Shown here piece by piece: positions 9,376-18,554 of a DNA stretch of 64,000 nt. The position numbers were made by a program, and so were the translations under genes. Below the pieces are notes generated by a model that was not told the origin of the DNA, searched no databases, and saw nothing but the letters and a program-made list of their open reading frames with translations. Origin of the DNA: Hyphomonadaceae bacterium (lineage in GTDB: Bacteria; Pseudomonadota; Alphaproteobacteria; Rhizobiales; Hyphomicrobiaceae); assembly GCA_019747815.1 (NCBI GenBank), contig JAIEQJ010000025.1, positions 28,648 to 92,647 on the forward strand. Reading direction: 5' to 3'. Numbering within the stretch: position 1 is the stretch's first letter; every line of letters begins with the position of its first letter.

Positions 9376-9564
9376 CATCTACGTTTAGGTCTGGCACCAC
9401 CCTTGCCACAATGTGCATGAGTGTTCAATGACCTGAGACCCGACTTCCGATCATCGTGGCGACGTCGTCAACGCGCGTAGTGAGCACAAGACCAGCATGC
9501 AATACGATGGCGCTCCGGCGCTCTCTGGAAAGGCGACCCCTTTATGTCGACGTGAGACGTATTG
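9376..9564. other. Short intergenic stretch before the HNH-STAND gene
   Basis: 189 bases separate the receiver gene from the HNH-STAND gene. No convincing promoter, hairpin or small ORF was found. The gap suggests the HNH-STAND gene is transcribed separately from the kinase/receiver pair. Confidence 0.4.
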
Positions 9565-12522
9565 ATGGGAACGAACGGTCAGAATGAATTGTTAGGCCCA
9601 CTAGAAGCGGCGCACCGCCTCGGTATCACTTCTGAACTGCTATTCCAGTACACAAAGCAAAGCTTTGCGAAAGTAAGTGGATTGCGCGCGCTGGAGACGG
9701 TGGAGCATCTTGGGAAGACGAAATTCTTGATTTCAGAAATTGACGCGTTCGATGGGCTGCTAGCCGGCCGGTGGCCCACCGTTCATGGGCGACGCCCTAC
9801 AATTCCAAAGGCCATTCTCGACCATCTCCGAGCCGAATCGCTCAATCAATGCTCTCGTTGTGGGAGTGGTATCGGCGTGGAAACCGCACACATTAAAGCG
9901 TGGCCAGAGAGCCAATCGCACCATCACGCAAACCTCATCCGTATATGCTCCGCGTGCCATGACGAGCACGATGCCCAACACAGTTTGCCGCCCCGCGAGC
10001 TAACTGCACTTAAAAATTCGCTGATCGAACGCACGCGCTCAAACCTCACGGCACGCATGCGGCCAGCAGCCCAACTTGGAAATATGCCGCGTCCCGCGGC
10101 AAGGTTTGTTGGCCGCGAAAGTGAGCTTTTGCTACTGAATGAGGCGCTTCGCTCGAGTCGATCGGTCATGATTACCGGTGTCGGAGGCATCGGAAAAACA
10201 GAGTTGCTCGTTCAAGCACTCCATGGTTCGGAAACCGGACGCCCGGTGTTCTGGATCGATGTTGAGCAGTATCGAACCGCGACCGATATCGTTTCTGCGC
10301 TGCGGACCACGGTTGGAAGCGACGGCGTTGCCTGCCCGCAAGAGGGCCTTCCAGCACGCTTGGACGCACTTCAAGCTTGTGTGGTGTTTGATGGGATAGA
10401 ACGTGCGGGGCTCGATGACATAGACGAATTTGAAGATGCGATTACCGCGCTCTATTTGGCGGCTGCAACAGCGCAGTTTGTGGCGACGAGCCAGGTGGTC
10501 CTGCACAAGCTCTCCGCTGAGGCACGGCTCAAAGTTGGTAACCTAGATGAGCAGTCGAGTCGGCGACTGCTAGAAAGCTCCAGCTCCAGCGCCGATTCGA
10601 CGGCGGGAAGAGAGCTCGGCCCCTTGCTCGAATTTTGCGAAGGCCATACACTGACGCTTCGGCTGGCAACGGCATTGATGGACCACTATGGAGGGCCTTC
10701 AGTAGCCTTGCGCGCAATCAATGCGAACGGCGTGGACGTCGTCGTCCTTCCAGGGCGAAAGCGCCACAGTCGGGCAACCTCCCTCGAACTCTGTCTACGA
10801 ACCGCCTATGAAGCCCTGTCGATCGATGGTCGCCAACTCCTCTTGGCATTAGCGGAGTCACCGGCCGGCTTATTTACGCATTATCTCGAAGGCGATTGGC
10901 TCGCGCTTCCCGACCCCATCGAAGCCTTGGCGGAACTGAGGCGCTGGCACCTTGTCGATTTCCTTCCCGTAAAAGAGGACGTGAGCCGAACGCATATGCT
11001 CGGCCCAATAAGAGCGTTCGTCATTGAACGTGCGCGACGAGACGGTGGTGCCTACTACGAAACAGTGCTCGACCGGTTGGTCCATGCCTACGGTATGATG
11101 GTAGCGGTCTTGGAGCTCGAATACGACGATCCCAAAGACACACCCTATGTGCTTCGGCGCTACGGCGAAGAACTCCCTAATCTGTTGCATACCCTCGACC
11201 TTGCGCGCGCCAATCCAGCCAATACTCAAATGGCGTTGACCGCCGTGTCTATCGTCAGGTCTCTGATGCGCTACTTCTTCGTGCTCAGATTGCCACACCA
11301 AGGCGCACAGCTGATGCACGACGCTGCCGAACTCGCGCTCTCGGTGGGGGATCTAGAGATTGCGAGCGGCCTGATCCTGCAGCTCGTCGCCTTGGCGCAA
11401 CGCGCGGGCAGCGCGAACCTCGTCAAAGCTGGCCTAGCACTTTCCGATCGACTAGAACGCCTCACGCAAGACGGCGATGTTCTGGCCGATATTTCGATGT
11501 GCCGCGGAATCGCCGCCCGTGAGGCCGGCGACTATTGTACAGCGGAAAACTATGCGCGTAAGGCCTTTGAGGGATATCGCGCTCGGCTGCGCGCGTCGCT
11601 TGACCATCAATCCTCAAGCCCGGACGATGACACCGAGGCTTTCGATAAACAGGGGTTGCATAACGACATCTCGAATGCGCTTGGCCTACTCGGATTCTCG
11701 CTGCTGTCGCTCGGCCGCTATGAGGAGGCGGCGAAAACCTATAGGCATTCGCTGCAACATGAGCGTGGCGCCTCAGTCGCGGTCAATCGCGGTCAGACAC
11801 TCCACCAGATCGGTAATTGCGAAAGTCACCTCGGCCGTTTTCGCGAAGCGGCTGCACACTATCTCGAGGCAGCCAAAATCTTTCATTTTGTGGGCATGGA
11901 GGAGTATCTAAGCAATGCGTTAGGTGAGCTAGGTTATGTGTTGCTCGATGTCGAGGCGGTCGGCTTTCTCGAGGATCTCGACACTAAGCTCATCGAGCGA
12001 GGCTTGGTCGACCTGGCGAAGGATACGAAGCGAGTATTCGATTCCGCACAACCGCTCGATCATAGCCGTTGCATCGGTATCATCAGAAAGCTATTCGGCT
12101 GCATCACTCTCGTCAGCCTCCATGGGAAAGGACAGCTATTGGGGGAGTTCTGTGTGTCCCTAAGCAACGACGTGTTGGTGGTTCTCGGTGACCAATTGTC
12201 CAATGGCGAGCGCGACCAAGACGAAAAATTTCCTCTGGCGATGATTGGTACAGCACTTCAGCTCGGTCTTCTCGTTGCAGAGGCGGAACAAGCGCTCAAG
12301 GAACGTGGCGATATTTCGAGAGACACGATCGGGGAAATGCTTCGTACAGTCTGCAATGCTCATGCCTGGGCGCAGAATACCATGCGCGTAGTTGACTGGC
12401 TTGCAGCGCTCCTAACACGCCGTTGGGGCTATGAAGGCTCGAGCCCGACGAGACTACGCGAATTCATTGAGAACTATGACAATGATGTTGTTGATTATTT
12501 CGAACTAACGCGGCGAGGCTGA
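9565..12522 (+). CDS. HTH/HNH nuclease - STAND NTPase - TPR fusion (NLR-like defence candidate)
   Basis: 985 residues from ATG 9565 (a TTG lies one codon earlier; no strong ribosome site). Residues ~10-65 look like a MerR/excisionase-type helix-turn-helix. An HNH nuclease follows: CSRC (about 96-99), a His after VETA (about 109), a second CxxCH knuckle at CSACH (about 128-132). FVGRE (about 181) opens a STAND/NB-ARC NTPase with Walker A GVGGIGKT (205-212) and Walker B-like VVFDGIE (about 273-279). The C-terminal half is alpha-helical with TPR-like repeats around residues 620-790 (for example GRYEEAAKTYRHSL, GRFREAAAHYLEAA). This effector-NTPase-repeat layout is that of bacterial NLR-like (STAND) antiphage sensors: repeats sense, NTPase oligomerises, HNH cleaves DNA. 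Domain calls are good; the biological trigger is unknown. Confidence 0.85.
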   Translation: MGTNGQNELLGPLEAAHRLGITSELLFQYTKQSFAKVSGLRALETVEHLGKTKFLISEIDAFDGLLAGRWPTVHGRRPTIPKAILDHLRAESLNQCSRCGSGIGVETAHIKAWPESQSHHHANLIRICSACHDEHDAQHSLPPRELTALKNSLIERTRSNLTARMRPAAQLGNMPRPAARFVGRESELLLLNEALRSSRSVMITGVGGIGKTELLVQALHGSETGRPVFWIDVEQYRTATDIVSALRTTVGSDGVACPQEGLPARLDALQACVVFDGIERAGLDDIDEFEDAITALYLAAATAQFVATSQVVLHKLSAEARLKVGNLDEQSSRRLLESSSSSADSTAGRELGPLLEFCEGHTLTLRLATALMDHYGGPSVALRAINANGVDVVVLPGRKRHSRATSLELCLRTAYEALSIDGRQLLLALAESPAGLFTHYLEGDWLALPDPIEALAELRRWHLVDFLPVKEDVSRTHMLGPIRAFVIERARRDGGAYYETVLDRLVHAYGMMVAVLELEYDDPKDTPYVLRRYGEELPNLLHTLDLARANPANTQMALTAVSIVRSLMRYFFVLRLPHQGAQLMHDAAELALSVGDLEIASGLILQLVALAQRAGSANLVKAGLALSDRLERLTQDGDVLADISMCRGIAAREAGDYCTAENYARKAFEGYRARLRASLDHQSSSPDDDTEAFDKQGLHNDISNALGLLGFSLLSLGRYEEAAKTYRHSLQHERGASVAVNRGQTLHQIGNCESHLGRFREAAAHYLEAAKIFHFVGMEEYLSNALGELGYVLLDVEAVGFLEDLDTKLIERGLVDLAKDTKRVFDSAQPLDHSRCIGIIRKLFGCITLVSLHGKGQLLGEFCVSLSNDVLVVLGDQLSNGERDQDEKFPLAMIGTALQLGLLVAEAEQALKERGDISRDTIGEMLRTVCNAHAWAQNTMRVVDWLAALLTRRWGYEGSSPTRLREFIENYDNDVVDYFELTRRG

Positions 12523-12602
12523 CGAAGAATCGGGCAGTCGTAAGGGCGAACAAGGTCGCGCGCCGGGGTCACAGTCCGTGATCACGCTCCTCAGCCGACC
12601 GG

Positions 12603-12940
12603 CCTTCAGATGCTTCTGGACCTGATCCAGAGGCGAATAAGCGAGGCCAAGTCACGGTCGGCACGACCACCGCGCAGGAAGCGCCACGCGCCATTGCCCG
12701 GTACCATCGCTACTATTCCTAGCCGGCGCAGTTCCTCTATCCAAGCCGGCACCGTTCGTCCCCGCGTCCAAGCTGCTCGTCGAGGTACTGCGATACCGGT
12801 GCCAGCCTGGCGACTGAGTTACCCTTACGGCTTCGCAGTTCCCGAACGCGTTCGCGCCCGCGGTCGGTGCTTGCTTGCGCCGAAGCCGCTCGTCGTGGGG
12901 CGCGATGCCCAGAACAGATAGCCAACTCGTATCCAACAAT
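12603..12940 (-). pseudogene. Possible decayed gene, unidentified
   Basis: On the minus strand several overlapping short frames look protein-like in succession: one reads RELRSRKGNSVARLAP, and a different frame near the end reads WIEELRRLGIVAMVPGNG before a stop near 12611. A coding sequence broken by frameshifts would give this pattern. No family was recognised, and chance open frames in GC-rich DNA are the alternative. Confidence 0.2.
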
Positions 12941-13016
12941 CTATCCAACAATTGAGTTAAGTCCGCGTAAATAGTATGAACAAAATCAAACAGTTATGCG
13001 CACGCTGCAGCTAAGG

Positions 13017-13038
13017 TCGATTCCCCTCGGCTCCACCA
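13017..13038 (+). repeat. tRNA/tmRNA 3'-end fragment, putative island attachment site
   Basis: The 22 bases start within a T-loop (TCGATTCC), run through a possible T-stem and acceptor strand and finish CGGCTCCACCA, the encoded CCA end of a tRNA or tmRNA. The base before the TCGA is G rather than the T of an intact TTCGA loop, and no D-arm, anticodon arm or 5' acceptor strand precedes it. This is therefore a fragment and not a gene. Site-specific integration into tRNA/tmRNA genes typically leaves such a 3' copy at the far end of the island, which here would place the island on the left, where the defence genes are. Confidence 0.45.
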
Positions 13039-13377
13039 AGGGAAAATACGATAAAATCAGCGTATTGCTTTAATCCATAGGCGTCGATCCAACCTTATCC
13101 GCTGCTGTCTGCCGCCTGTCGGCCAGAAGGTGGCCAAACTTGCCTCTTGCGGAGCACGCGCCTGCCATGGCGGCTCATGGCATGCGCTCGAGGGATCGTG
13201 GCGTGACATGAGCCGGCCACGGCAGCGTGCCCCCGCAACGGGAACATAGATGTTGAAATCCCGTTCGGGTGCCTAGCTCAACCCAAAGCCGAATCGGCTA
13301 TCCCATGCCGGACTGCGGCAACGGCCAGGGCGCATGTGAGCACGCTCGACGGGCAAAGCGGCACACCCGCAAGGACC

Positions 13378-14178
13378 ATGAGCACAATGTGGCCCCGCTC
13401 GCTGATGGTCTATGCCGGCTTGACGCTGGCAGCGCTCAGCGCAACGCCTGCCGCCGCGCAAGACCAGGCTCAATCTGCAGCCAGCACGCAGAGCCTCACC
13501 AAGCCCCTGCATCGCTTCGACGTGCATCTCGACTATCAGCAACCCAAGGCCGGGGTGGAGGCGTGGACCACGACGCTGCGCTACGAGCGCCCCTATGACC
13601 TGGGCGATGGACGCAAGCTTGCGCTCCGCGCCGACCTGCCGCTTCCGGTCAACAACGACAACGTGGCCCGCGACTTCCGCGGCGGCGTCGGTGATCTGCT
13701 GCTGCAGGCGACGCTGAGCCGCCAGTTCGCCGGCGACAATGGCTACGGCGTTGCCCTCCGCATGATCGTGCCAACGGCGACCGACGAGGCGTTCGGTGGT
13801 GGACGCTGGCGGCTCCTTCCGACCGTGGGGGCGCAGTTCGGCCTGCCCGCGATCTCCAACGGCTCGTTTTTCCAGCCGGTCCTGCGCTACCAGTTCGATA
13901 TAGCGGGCGACCCCGCGCGACGGCACCACAGCGACCTGCAATTCGCTCCAACCCTGAACCTGGCGCTGGATCGAGGGTGGTACGTCACCTTCTTTCCCTC
14001 GACGGACATTCGCTACAATTTCATCCAGCGTGAGTGGTTCGTGCCGTTCAACATCGACATCGGAAGACAGTGGACGCCAACGATCGTGACGTCCCTCGAG
14101 CTGGGGGTGCCGATCTATCGGGAGGAGAATCCAATCTACCTGTTCAAGCTCGAGGGCCGGCTCACAGTGCTGTTCTGA
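13378..14178 (+). CDS. Exported outer-membrane beta-barrel protein (MetA/transporter-like)
   Basis: About 266 residues with a signal peptide (hydrophobic LTLAALSA, cleavage near PAAAQ-D). The mature part alternates aromatic and polar residues in short strands, as in outer-membrane barrels of the meta-pathway phenol-degradation (MetA-like) or transporter type, and ends in a C-terminal Phe (LTVLF), a hallmark of BAM-inserted barrels. The start is ambiguous: GTG 13336, ATG 13378 and ATG 13387 are all in frame; AAGGA at 13371 favours one of the two ATGs. It is followed by a copper-type Cys-rich protein and CusA, so a role in metal or aromatic transport is possible but unproven. Confidence 0.65.
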   Translation: MSTMWPRSLMVYAGLTLAALSATPAAAQDQAQSAASTQSLTKPLHRFDVHLDYQQPKAGVEAWTTTLRYERPYDLGDGRKLALRADLPLPVNNDNVARDFRGGVGDLLLQATLSRQFAGDNGYGVALRMIVPTATDEAFGGGRWRLLPTVGAQFGLPAISNGSFFQPVLRYQFDIAGDPARRHHSDLQFAPTLNLALDRGWYVTFFPSTDIRYNFIQREWFVPFNIDIGRQWTPTIVTSLELGVPIYREENPIYLFKLEGRLTVLF

Positions 14179-14242
14179 TCGTGCGGCGGATGCAGTCGCG
14201 GCGCCTCTCGGCGGCGGCGCGGACACACTGCACGTCGCCTCG

Positions 14243-14641
14243 TCAATGCCCCGGACGATGCCCCACCTCGCAGCGCGCCACGGCCGCGCTCGCCAGGTTT
14301 GCATCGATCCTTCCGAGCAGCTCGGCGAGGGCTTCAAGACCACCGGTGCCAAGATCGATGTAGATGGAGAACACGCCGCGGTCGGCGCTGACCCTGGGTA
14401 TGGCACGGGTGCGCACTTGAGCGGGGCCGCATTGGTTCCAAAAGGCGATGGCCGAATCCACGGCGCCCACAAGTGCGCCGATCTGCTCCGGCGTGAAGGC
14501 AGCGCGCGCGGCAAAGCGCAGCCACACACCGGGCAAGTTGTGCACGCTCCAATCGACCTCGAAGCCAAAGCGGCCGGGTTCAAGCAGGTCGTCGCCGTCG
14601 ATCAAGGCCGGCCGCTCCAGCCTCTCGTGCGCGCTGTGCAT
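14243..14641 (-). CDS. Hypothetical protein, 132 residues
   Basis: The only substantial coding frame on the minus strand here. It reads as a compact soluble protein (FEVDWSVHNLPGVWLRF, FSIYIDLGTGGLEALAELL) with normal composition, no signal peptide and no membrane segment. I do not recognise the family. It is convergent with the beta-barrel gene and divergent from the Cys-rich gene. Confidence 0.5.
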   Translation of the reverse strand: MHSAHERLERPALIDGDDLLEPGRFGFEVDWSVHNLPGVWLRFAARAAFTPEQIGALVGAVDSAIAFWNQCGPAQVRTRAIPRVSADRGVFSIYIDLGTGGLEALAELLGRIDANLASAAVARCEVGHRPGH

Positions 14642-14995
14642 CAGATCACGTCTCCGTCTTCAGCGAAGCCCGTGTGCATTGAGGGCGACCGGAGGGCAAC
14701 CCCGCGTGCAACGTTTTCCCCAAGGCATCCCCAGCGGTGTTCCGGGTGGGGGCCGTCATGCTCCCCATTGGATTGGCTCGGATCGCCCACGTCCAAACGC
14801 AATGGCGCGTTGGCCCCTTTGGCGGGGCGCATCGAGACCTGGCGTCACGATCACGTGATTGAGGGCTTCGGCGCGGCAGCCCACGAACAGGTCGCACTGC
14901 CGGCGCGTCTGCGCAGAAACGGTCGTACAAAGCGCAATCCACCTTGAAAGAGCAGGAGCGTGAGCATAGTCTTGCTCGCAATCGAGGTGGCCCAC
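14642..14995. other. 354-base stretch upstream of Cys-rich protein and CusA
   Basis: Between divergent genes, so it should hold promoters for both. I saw no strong promoter pair. A short palindrome CACGATCACGTGATTG lies around 14846-14861. GTG 14960 (with AGGAG ahead) is an alternative start for the downstream gene. Confidence 0.3.
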
Positions 14996-15328
14996 ATGGC
15001 GGTCTCTCGCATGCTCCTGGCGCTATGGATCGCGGCGGCCGTGGCTGTGGCCCCGGTGGGAGCGGCGCTGACCTCGACCCACGCATCCGCCGGCATAGCG
15101 AAGTCGGACTGTGGCGGAATGAGTGCAAAGGACTGTCTGGACTGTACCAGACCGGTCAAAACCCAAGCGAAATGTCCAGGCGACGGCAGCAAATGCTGCA
15201 AGCTGACCGGCGTAATTGAGAGCCTGCCCATGGCGCTCGCGATTGTGGTCGGGCTCGACCGCGTTCCCAATCCGCAAGAGCCCCCGCGCCGGCCCCTGCA
15301 ACCTCTCACGCCACCTCCTCGATCCTGA
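14996..15328 (+). CDS. Small Cys-rich exported protein (copy A), upstream of CusA
   Basis: 110 residues from ATG 14996, preceded by GAGGTGG; GTG 14960 is an alternative, but ATG aligns the signal peptide with its relatives. The signal peptide (LLALWIAAAVAVAPVGA) precedes a mature region with seven cysteines in DCGG...DCLDC...KCPGD..KCC, then a proline-rich tail ending PPPRS. Similar proteins lie at 48445-48762 and 49065-49409, the latter directly before cusB. Probably a periplasmic metal-binding or -sensing partner of the Cus-type pump 88 bases downstream. I know of no characterised homologue. Confidence 0.7.
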   Translation: MAVSRMLLALWIAAAVAVAPVGAALTSTHASAGIAKSDCGGMSAKDCLDCTRPVKTQAKCPGDGSKCCKLTGVIESLPMALAIVVGLDRVPNPQEPPRRPLQPLTPPPRS

Positions 15329-15416
15329 TTGCTGCTGGAGGCTGCGGCCATCTCCGGATCGGCCGAGCCTCGATCGTCGATTCGACCGGTCAGGCTCGCA
15401 CCGAGGAGGCCAAGCC

Positions 15417-18400
15417 ATGATTGCCGCGCTCATCCGCTGGTCCGCCAGGAACCTCGTGCTCATTCTGATCGCCGCGGTTCTTGCGACCGGCGCGGGCATC
15501 TATGCATTGCGCCAGGTCCCGCTCGATGCCATTCCCGACCTCTCCGACACGCAGGTCATCATCTACACCGAATACTCGGGGCAGGCGCCGCAGGTGATCG
15601 AGGACCAGATCACCTATCCGCTGTCCACCGCGATGCTGTCGGTGCCGAAGTCGCGGGCGGTGCGCGGCTTTTCATTCTTCGGCGTCTCGTTCGTCTACGT
15701 CATCTTCGAGGACGGCACCGATATCTACTGGGCACGCTCGCGCGTGCTGGAATACCTCTCCGCCGCGGCCCGCACCCTCCCCACGGGCGTCACCCCGTCT
15801 CTGGGACCCGATGCGACGGGGGTCGGTTGGGTCTATCAGTATGCCGTCATCGCCGCCAAGCGCTCGCTCGCCGAACTGCGAACCACACAAGACTGGCAGG
15901 TGCGGTTTGCAGTGGCCAAGGCCGAAGGCGTCGCCGAGGTCGCAAGCGTGGGCGGCTTCGTCAAACAATACAGCGTCGTGGTCGACCCGCGCCGTCTCAA
16001 GGCCTTCGACATCTCGCTCGAGAAGGTCCGCAACGCCATCCGCATGTCCAACATGGACGTCGGCGGCCGTGTCGTCGAGCTCGCCCAAACCGAGTTCATG
16101 GTGCGAGGACGCGGCTACCTCCGCGGCATTCAGGATATCGAGCAGATCGTGCTCAAGTCGGCGGGCGGCGCCCCGGTCCTGGTCCGCGATGTGGCTCGCG
16201 TTGAGCTTGTCCCAGACGAGCGACGCGGCGTCGCCGAGCTCAACGGCGAAGGCGAAATAGTTTCCGGCATCGCCGTGCAACGCTACGGTCAGAACGCGCT
16301 CTCGGTCATCGAGAACGTCAAGGCGCGGCTCGCCGAAATCCTGCCCAGCCTGCCCGAAGGCACGAGCATCGTTCCGGTCTATGACCGGTCCGACCTCATT
16401 CACCGTGCCATCGACACCCTCAAGCAGACGCTGATCGAGGAAAGCCTGATTGTCGCGGTCGTCTGCTTCGTGTTCCTCCTACACGTGCGCAGTGCCCTGG
16501 TGGCCATCATCACGCTGCCGCTCGGCATCCTGATCGCCTACATCCTCATGCACGCGCTGGGACTGTCCTCCAACATCATGTCGCTCGGCGGTATCGCCAT
16601 TGCCATCGGCGCCATGGTCGATGCGGCGATTGTCATGATCGAGAACGCGCACAAGCACCTGGAGCGCGCACCGCCCGACAAGCCGCGGTCGGAGGTCTTG
16701 ATCGAGGCCGCCACACAGGTCGGGCCGGCGCTCTTCTTCAGCCTGCTCATCATCACCGTCTCGTTCCTGCCGATCTTCACCCTTGAGGCACAGGAGGGCC
16801 GTCTGTTCAAGCCGCTGGCCTATACCAAGACCTTTGCGATGGCGGCAGCGGCATTGCTGTCCGTGACGCTCGTGCCCGCCCTCATGGTGCTGTTCGTGCG
16901 CGGTCGCATCGTGCCCGAGGTGAGGAACCCGGTGAACCGCTTCTTGATTTGGATCTATCGGCCGATCATCGGGCAGGTGCTGCGCGCGAAACTGGCAACC
17001 ATCGGCTTGGCTCTTGCCGTGCTCCTCGCCAGCATCTGGCCGGCCATGCGGCTGGGGTCCGAATTCATGCCCAACCTGAACGAAGGCACGCTGTTCTACA
17101 TGCCGACCACCCTGCCGGGCCTGTCCGTCACCGAAGCGGCACGGCTGCTGCAGATCCAAAACAAGATCATCATGAGCTTCCCCGAGGTGAAGAGCGTCGT
17201 CGGCAAGGTCGGCAGAGCGGGCAGCGCGACCGATCCCGCGCCGCTTGAGATGTTCGAAACCATCATCAACCTCAAGCCGCAGAACGAATGGCGGCCGGGC
17301 ATGACCATCGACAAGCTGATCAACGAGATGGACAAGGCCTTGCAGTTCCCAGGGGTGTCGAACGCGTGGACCATGCCGATCAAGGCGCGCATCGACATGC
17401 TGGCCACCGGCATCCGCACGCCGGTTGGCGTCAAGGTCATGGGCAAGGACCTCAAGATCATCGAAAAGGTCGCCCGCGACGTCGAGGCGGCGATCAAGAC
17501 CGTGCCCGGCACGGCGAGCGCGTTCGCCGAACGCATCATGGGCGGGTACTATCTCGAGATCGAGCCCGACCGCACCCAGCTCGCTCGATACGGCCTGATG
17601 GTTGGTGAGGTGCAGCAGGTGATCGCGTCGGCCATCGGCGCTGAGACCATCACGACCACGGTGGAGGGCCGCGAGCGCTACAACGTCAGCCTCCGCTACC
17701 CCCGCGACGTGCGCTCCGATCCGCAGGCGATCGCACGCGAGGTGCTGGTGCCGCTCGAGAGCGGCGCGTCGATCCCTCTCGGCCAGGTCGCCACGGTCAA
17801 ACTTGTGCAGGGCCCGGGGTCCATCCGTACGGAGAACGCCCAGCTCGCTGCCTACATCTACGTCGACGCCCGCGATCGCGACCTTGGCAGCTACGTGGCC
17901 GACGCCCAGCGGGCCGTTGCCGAGCGCGTCACCTTCCCACCGGGCTACTACGCGCTCTGGAGCGGCCAGTTCGAATACTACCAGCGCGCCAAGCAGCGGC
18001 TGACGATGGTCATTCCGCTGACGCTTCTCATTATCTTCTTGTTGCTCTACCTCAACTTCCGGCGCATGACGGAGACGCTGATCGTCATGCTCTCGCTCCC
18101 GTTCTCGCTCGTGGGCGGCATCTGGCTGATGTACTGGATGGGCTTCAATCTGAGCGTGGCAGTGGCGGTCGGCTTCATCGCCTTGGCCGGGGTTGCCGCC
18201 GAGACAGGTGTGGTCATGCTCATCTACCTCGATCACGCCTTGAAGGAGCGGCGGGCGGTGGCACTGAGCGCCGGGCGCGCGCTCGATGCCAGCGATCTCC
18301 GCGAGGCGGTCATTGCCGGCACCGCCGAGCGCCTGCGGCCGTTGATCATGACGGTCGCCGCGATCATGGGCGGGTTGCTGCCCATCATGTGGAGCCATGG

Positions 18401-18554
18401 TACGGGCTCGGAGGTCATGCAGCGCATTGCCGTACCAATGATCGGCGGCATGGTCTCGGCAACCATCCTCACTCTCATCGTCATCCCGGCCGTCTATGCC
18501 CTCATCAAGGGCATCCAAACGGCCAGGTCGACACGCACCCGGGCCCCTGCATGA
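15417..18554 (+). CDS. cusA: CusA-type heavy-metal RND efflux pump (first copy)
   Basis: 1045 residues; ATG 15417 has GAGGAGG 7 bases upstream. Inner-membrane RND pump driven by proton influx, exporting Cu(I)/Ag(I) from periplasm and cytoplasm. The three-methionine metal site of E. coli CusA is recognisable: Met in LFYMPTTLPG, Met in PLEMFETI and Met in RIDMLATGI. TM4 has the monovalent-metal form GAMVDAAIVMIENAHK with its conserved Asp and Glu. It ends in a short basic tail. Unlike the copy at 51066 it has no CusB or TolC gene beside it, so it probably borrows those 35 kb away or elsewhere. Family and metal class are secure; in vivo role of this orphan copy is inferred. Confidence 0.92.
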   Translation: MIAALIRWSARNLVLILIAAVLATGAGIYALRQVPLDAIPDLSDTQVIIYTEYSGQAPQVIEDQITYPLSTAMLSVPKSRAVRGFSFFGVSFVYVIFEDGTDIYWARSRVLEYLSAAARTLPTGVTPSLGPDATGVGWVYQYAVIAAKRSLAELRTTQDWQVRFAVAKAEGVAEVASVGGFVKQYSVVVDPRRLKAFDISLEKVRNAIRMSNMDVGGRVVELAQTEFMVRGRGYLRGIQDIEQIVLKSAGGAPVLVRDVARVELVPDERRGVAELNGEGEIVSGIAVQRYGQNALSVIENVKARLAEILPSLPEGTSIVPVYDRSDLIHRAIDTLKQTLIEESLIVAVVCFVFLLHVRSALVAIITLPLGILIAYILMHALGLSSNIMSLGGIAIAIGAMVDAAIVMIENAHKHLERAPPDKPRSEVLIEAATQVGPALFFSLLIITVSFLPIFTLEAQEGRLFKPLAYTKTFAMAAAALLSVTLVPALMVLFVRGRIVPEVRNPVNRFLIWIYRPIIGQVLRAKLATIGLALAVLLASIWPAMRLGSEFMPNLNEGTLFYMPTTLPGLSVTEAARLLQIQNKIIMSFPEVKSVVGKVGRAGSATDPAPLEMFETIINLKPQNEWRPGMTIDKLINEMDKALQFPGVSNAWTMPIKARIDMLATGIRTPVGVKVMGKDLKIIEKVARDVEAAIKTVPGTASAFAERIMGGYYLEIEPDRTQLARYGLMVGEVQQVIASAIGAETITTTVEGRERYNVSLRYPRDVRSDPQAIAREVLVPLESGASIPLGQVATVKLVQGPGSIRTENAQLAAYIYVDARDRDLGSYVADAQRAVAERVTFPPGYYALWSGQFEYYQRAKQRLTMVIPLTLLIIFLLLYLNFRRMTETLIVMLSLPFSLVGGIWLMYWMGFNLSVAVAVGFIALAGVAAETGVVMLIYLDHALKERRAVALSAGRALDASDLREAVIAGTAERLRPLIMTVAAIMGGLLPIMWSHGTGSEVMQRIAVPMIGGMVSATILTLIVIPAVYALIKGIQTARSTRTRAPA

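Larger units (their letters stand above)
12523..13377. other. 855-base island boundary region without an intact gene
   Basis: No intact gene was found. The left half (to about 12940) has a possible gene remnant on the minus strand; 12,950-13,080 is AT-richer than its surroundings and contains the tRNA-end-like sequence described separately. The rest, to the start of the beta-barrel gene, shows no recognisable element. Confidence 0.5.

Noticed and set aside
13017..13038. Complete tRNA gene
   Set aside because: Only the T-loop to CCA portion matches; no cloverleaf can be formed with the preceding bases, so it is reported as a fragment.
14244..14947. Plus-strand 233-codon frame opposite the hypothetical protein
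   Set aside because: No protein-like features; the minus-strand 132-residue frame reads better.
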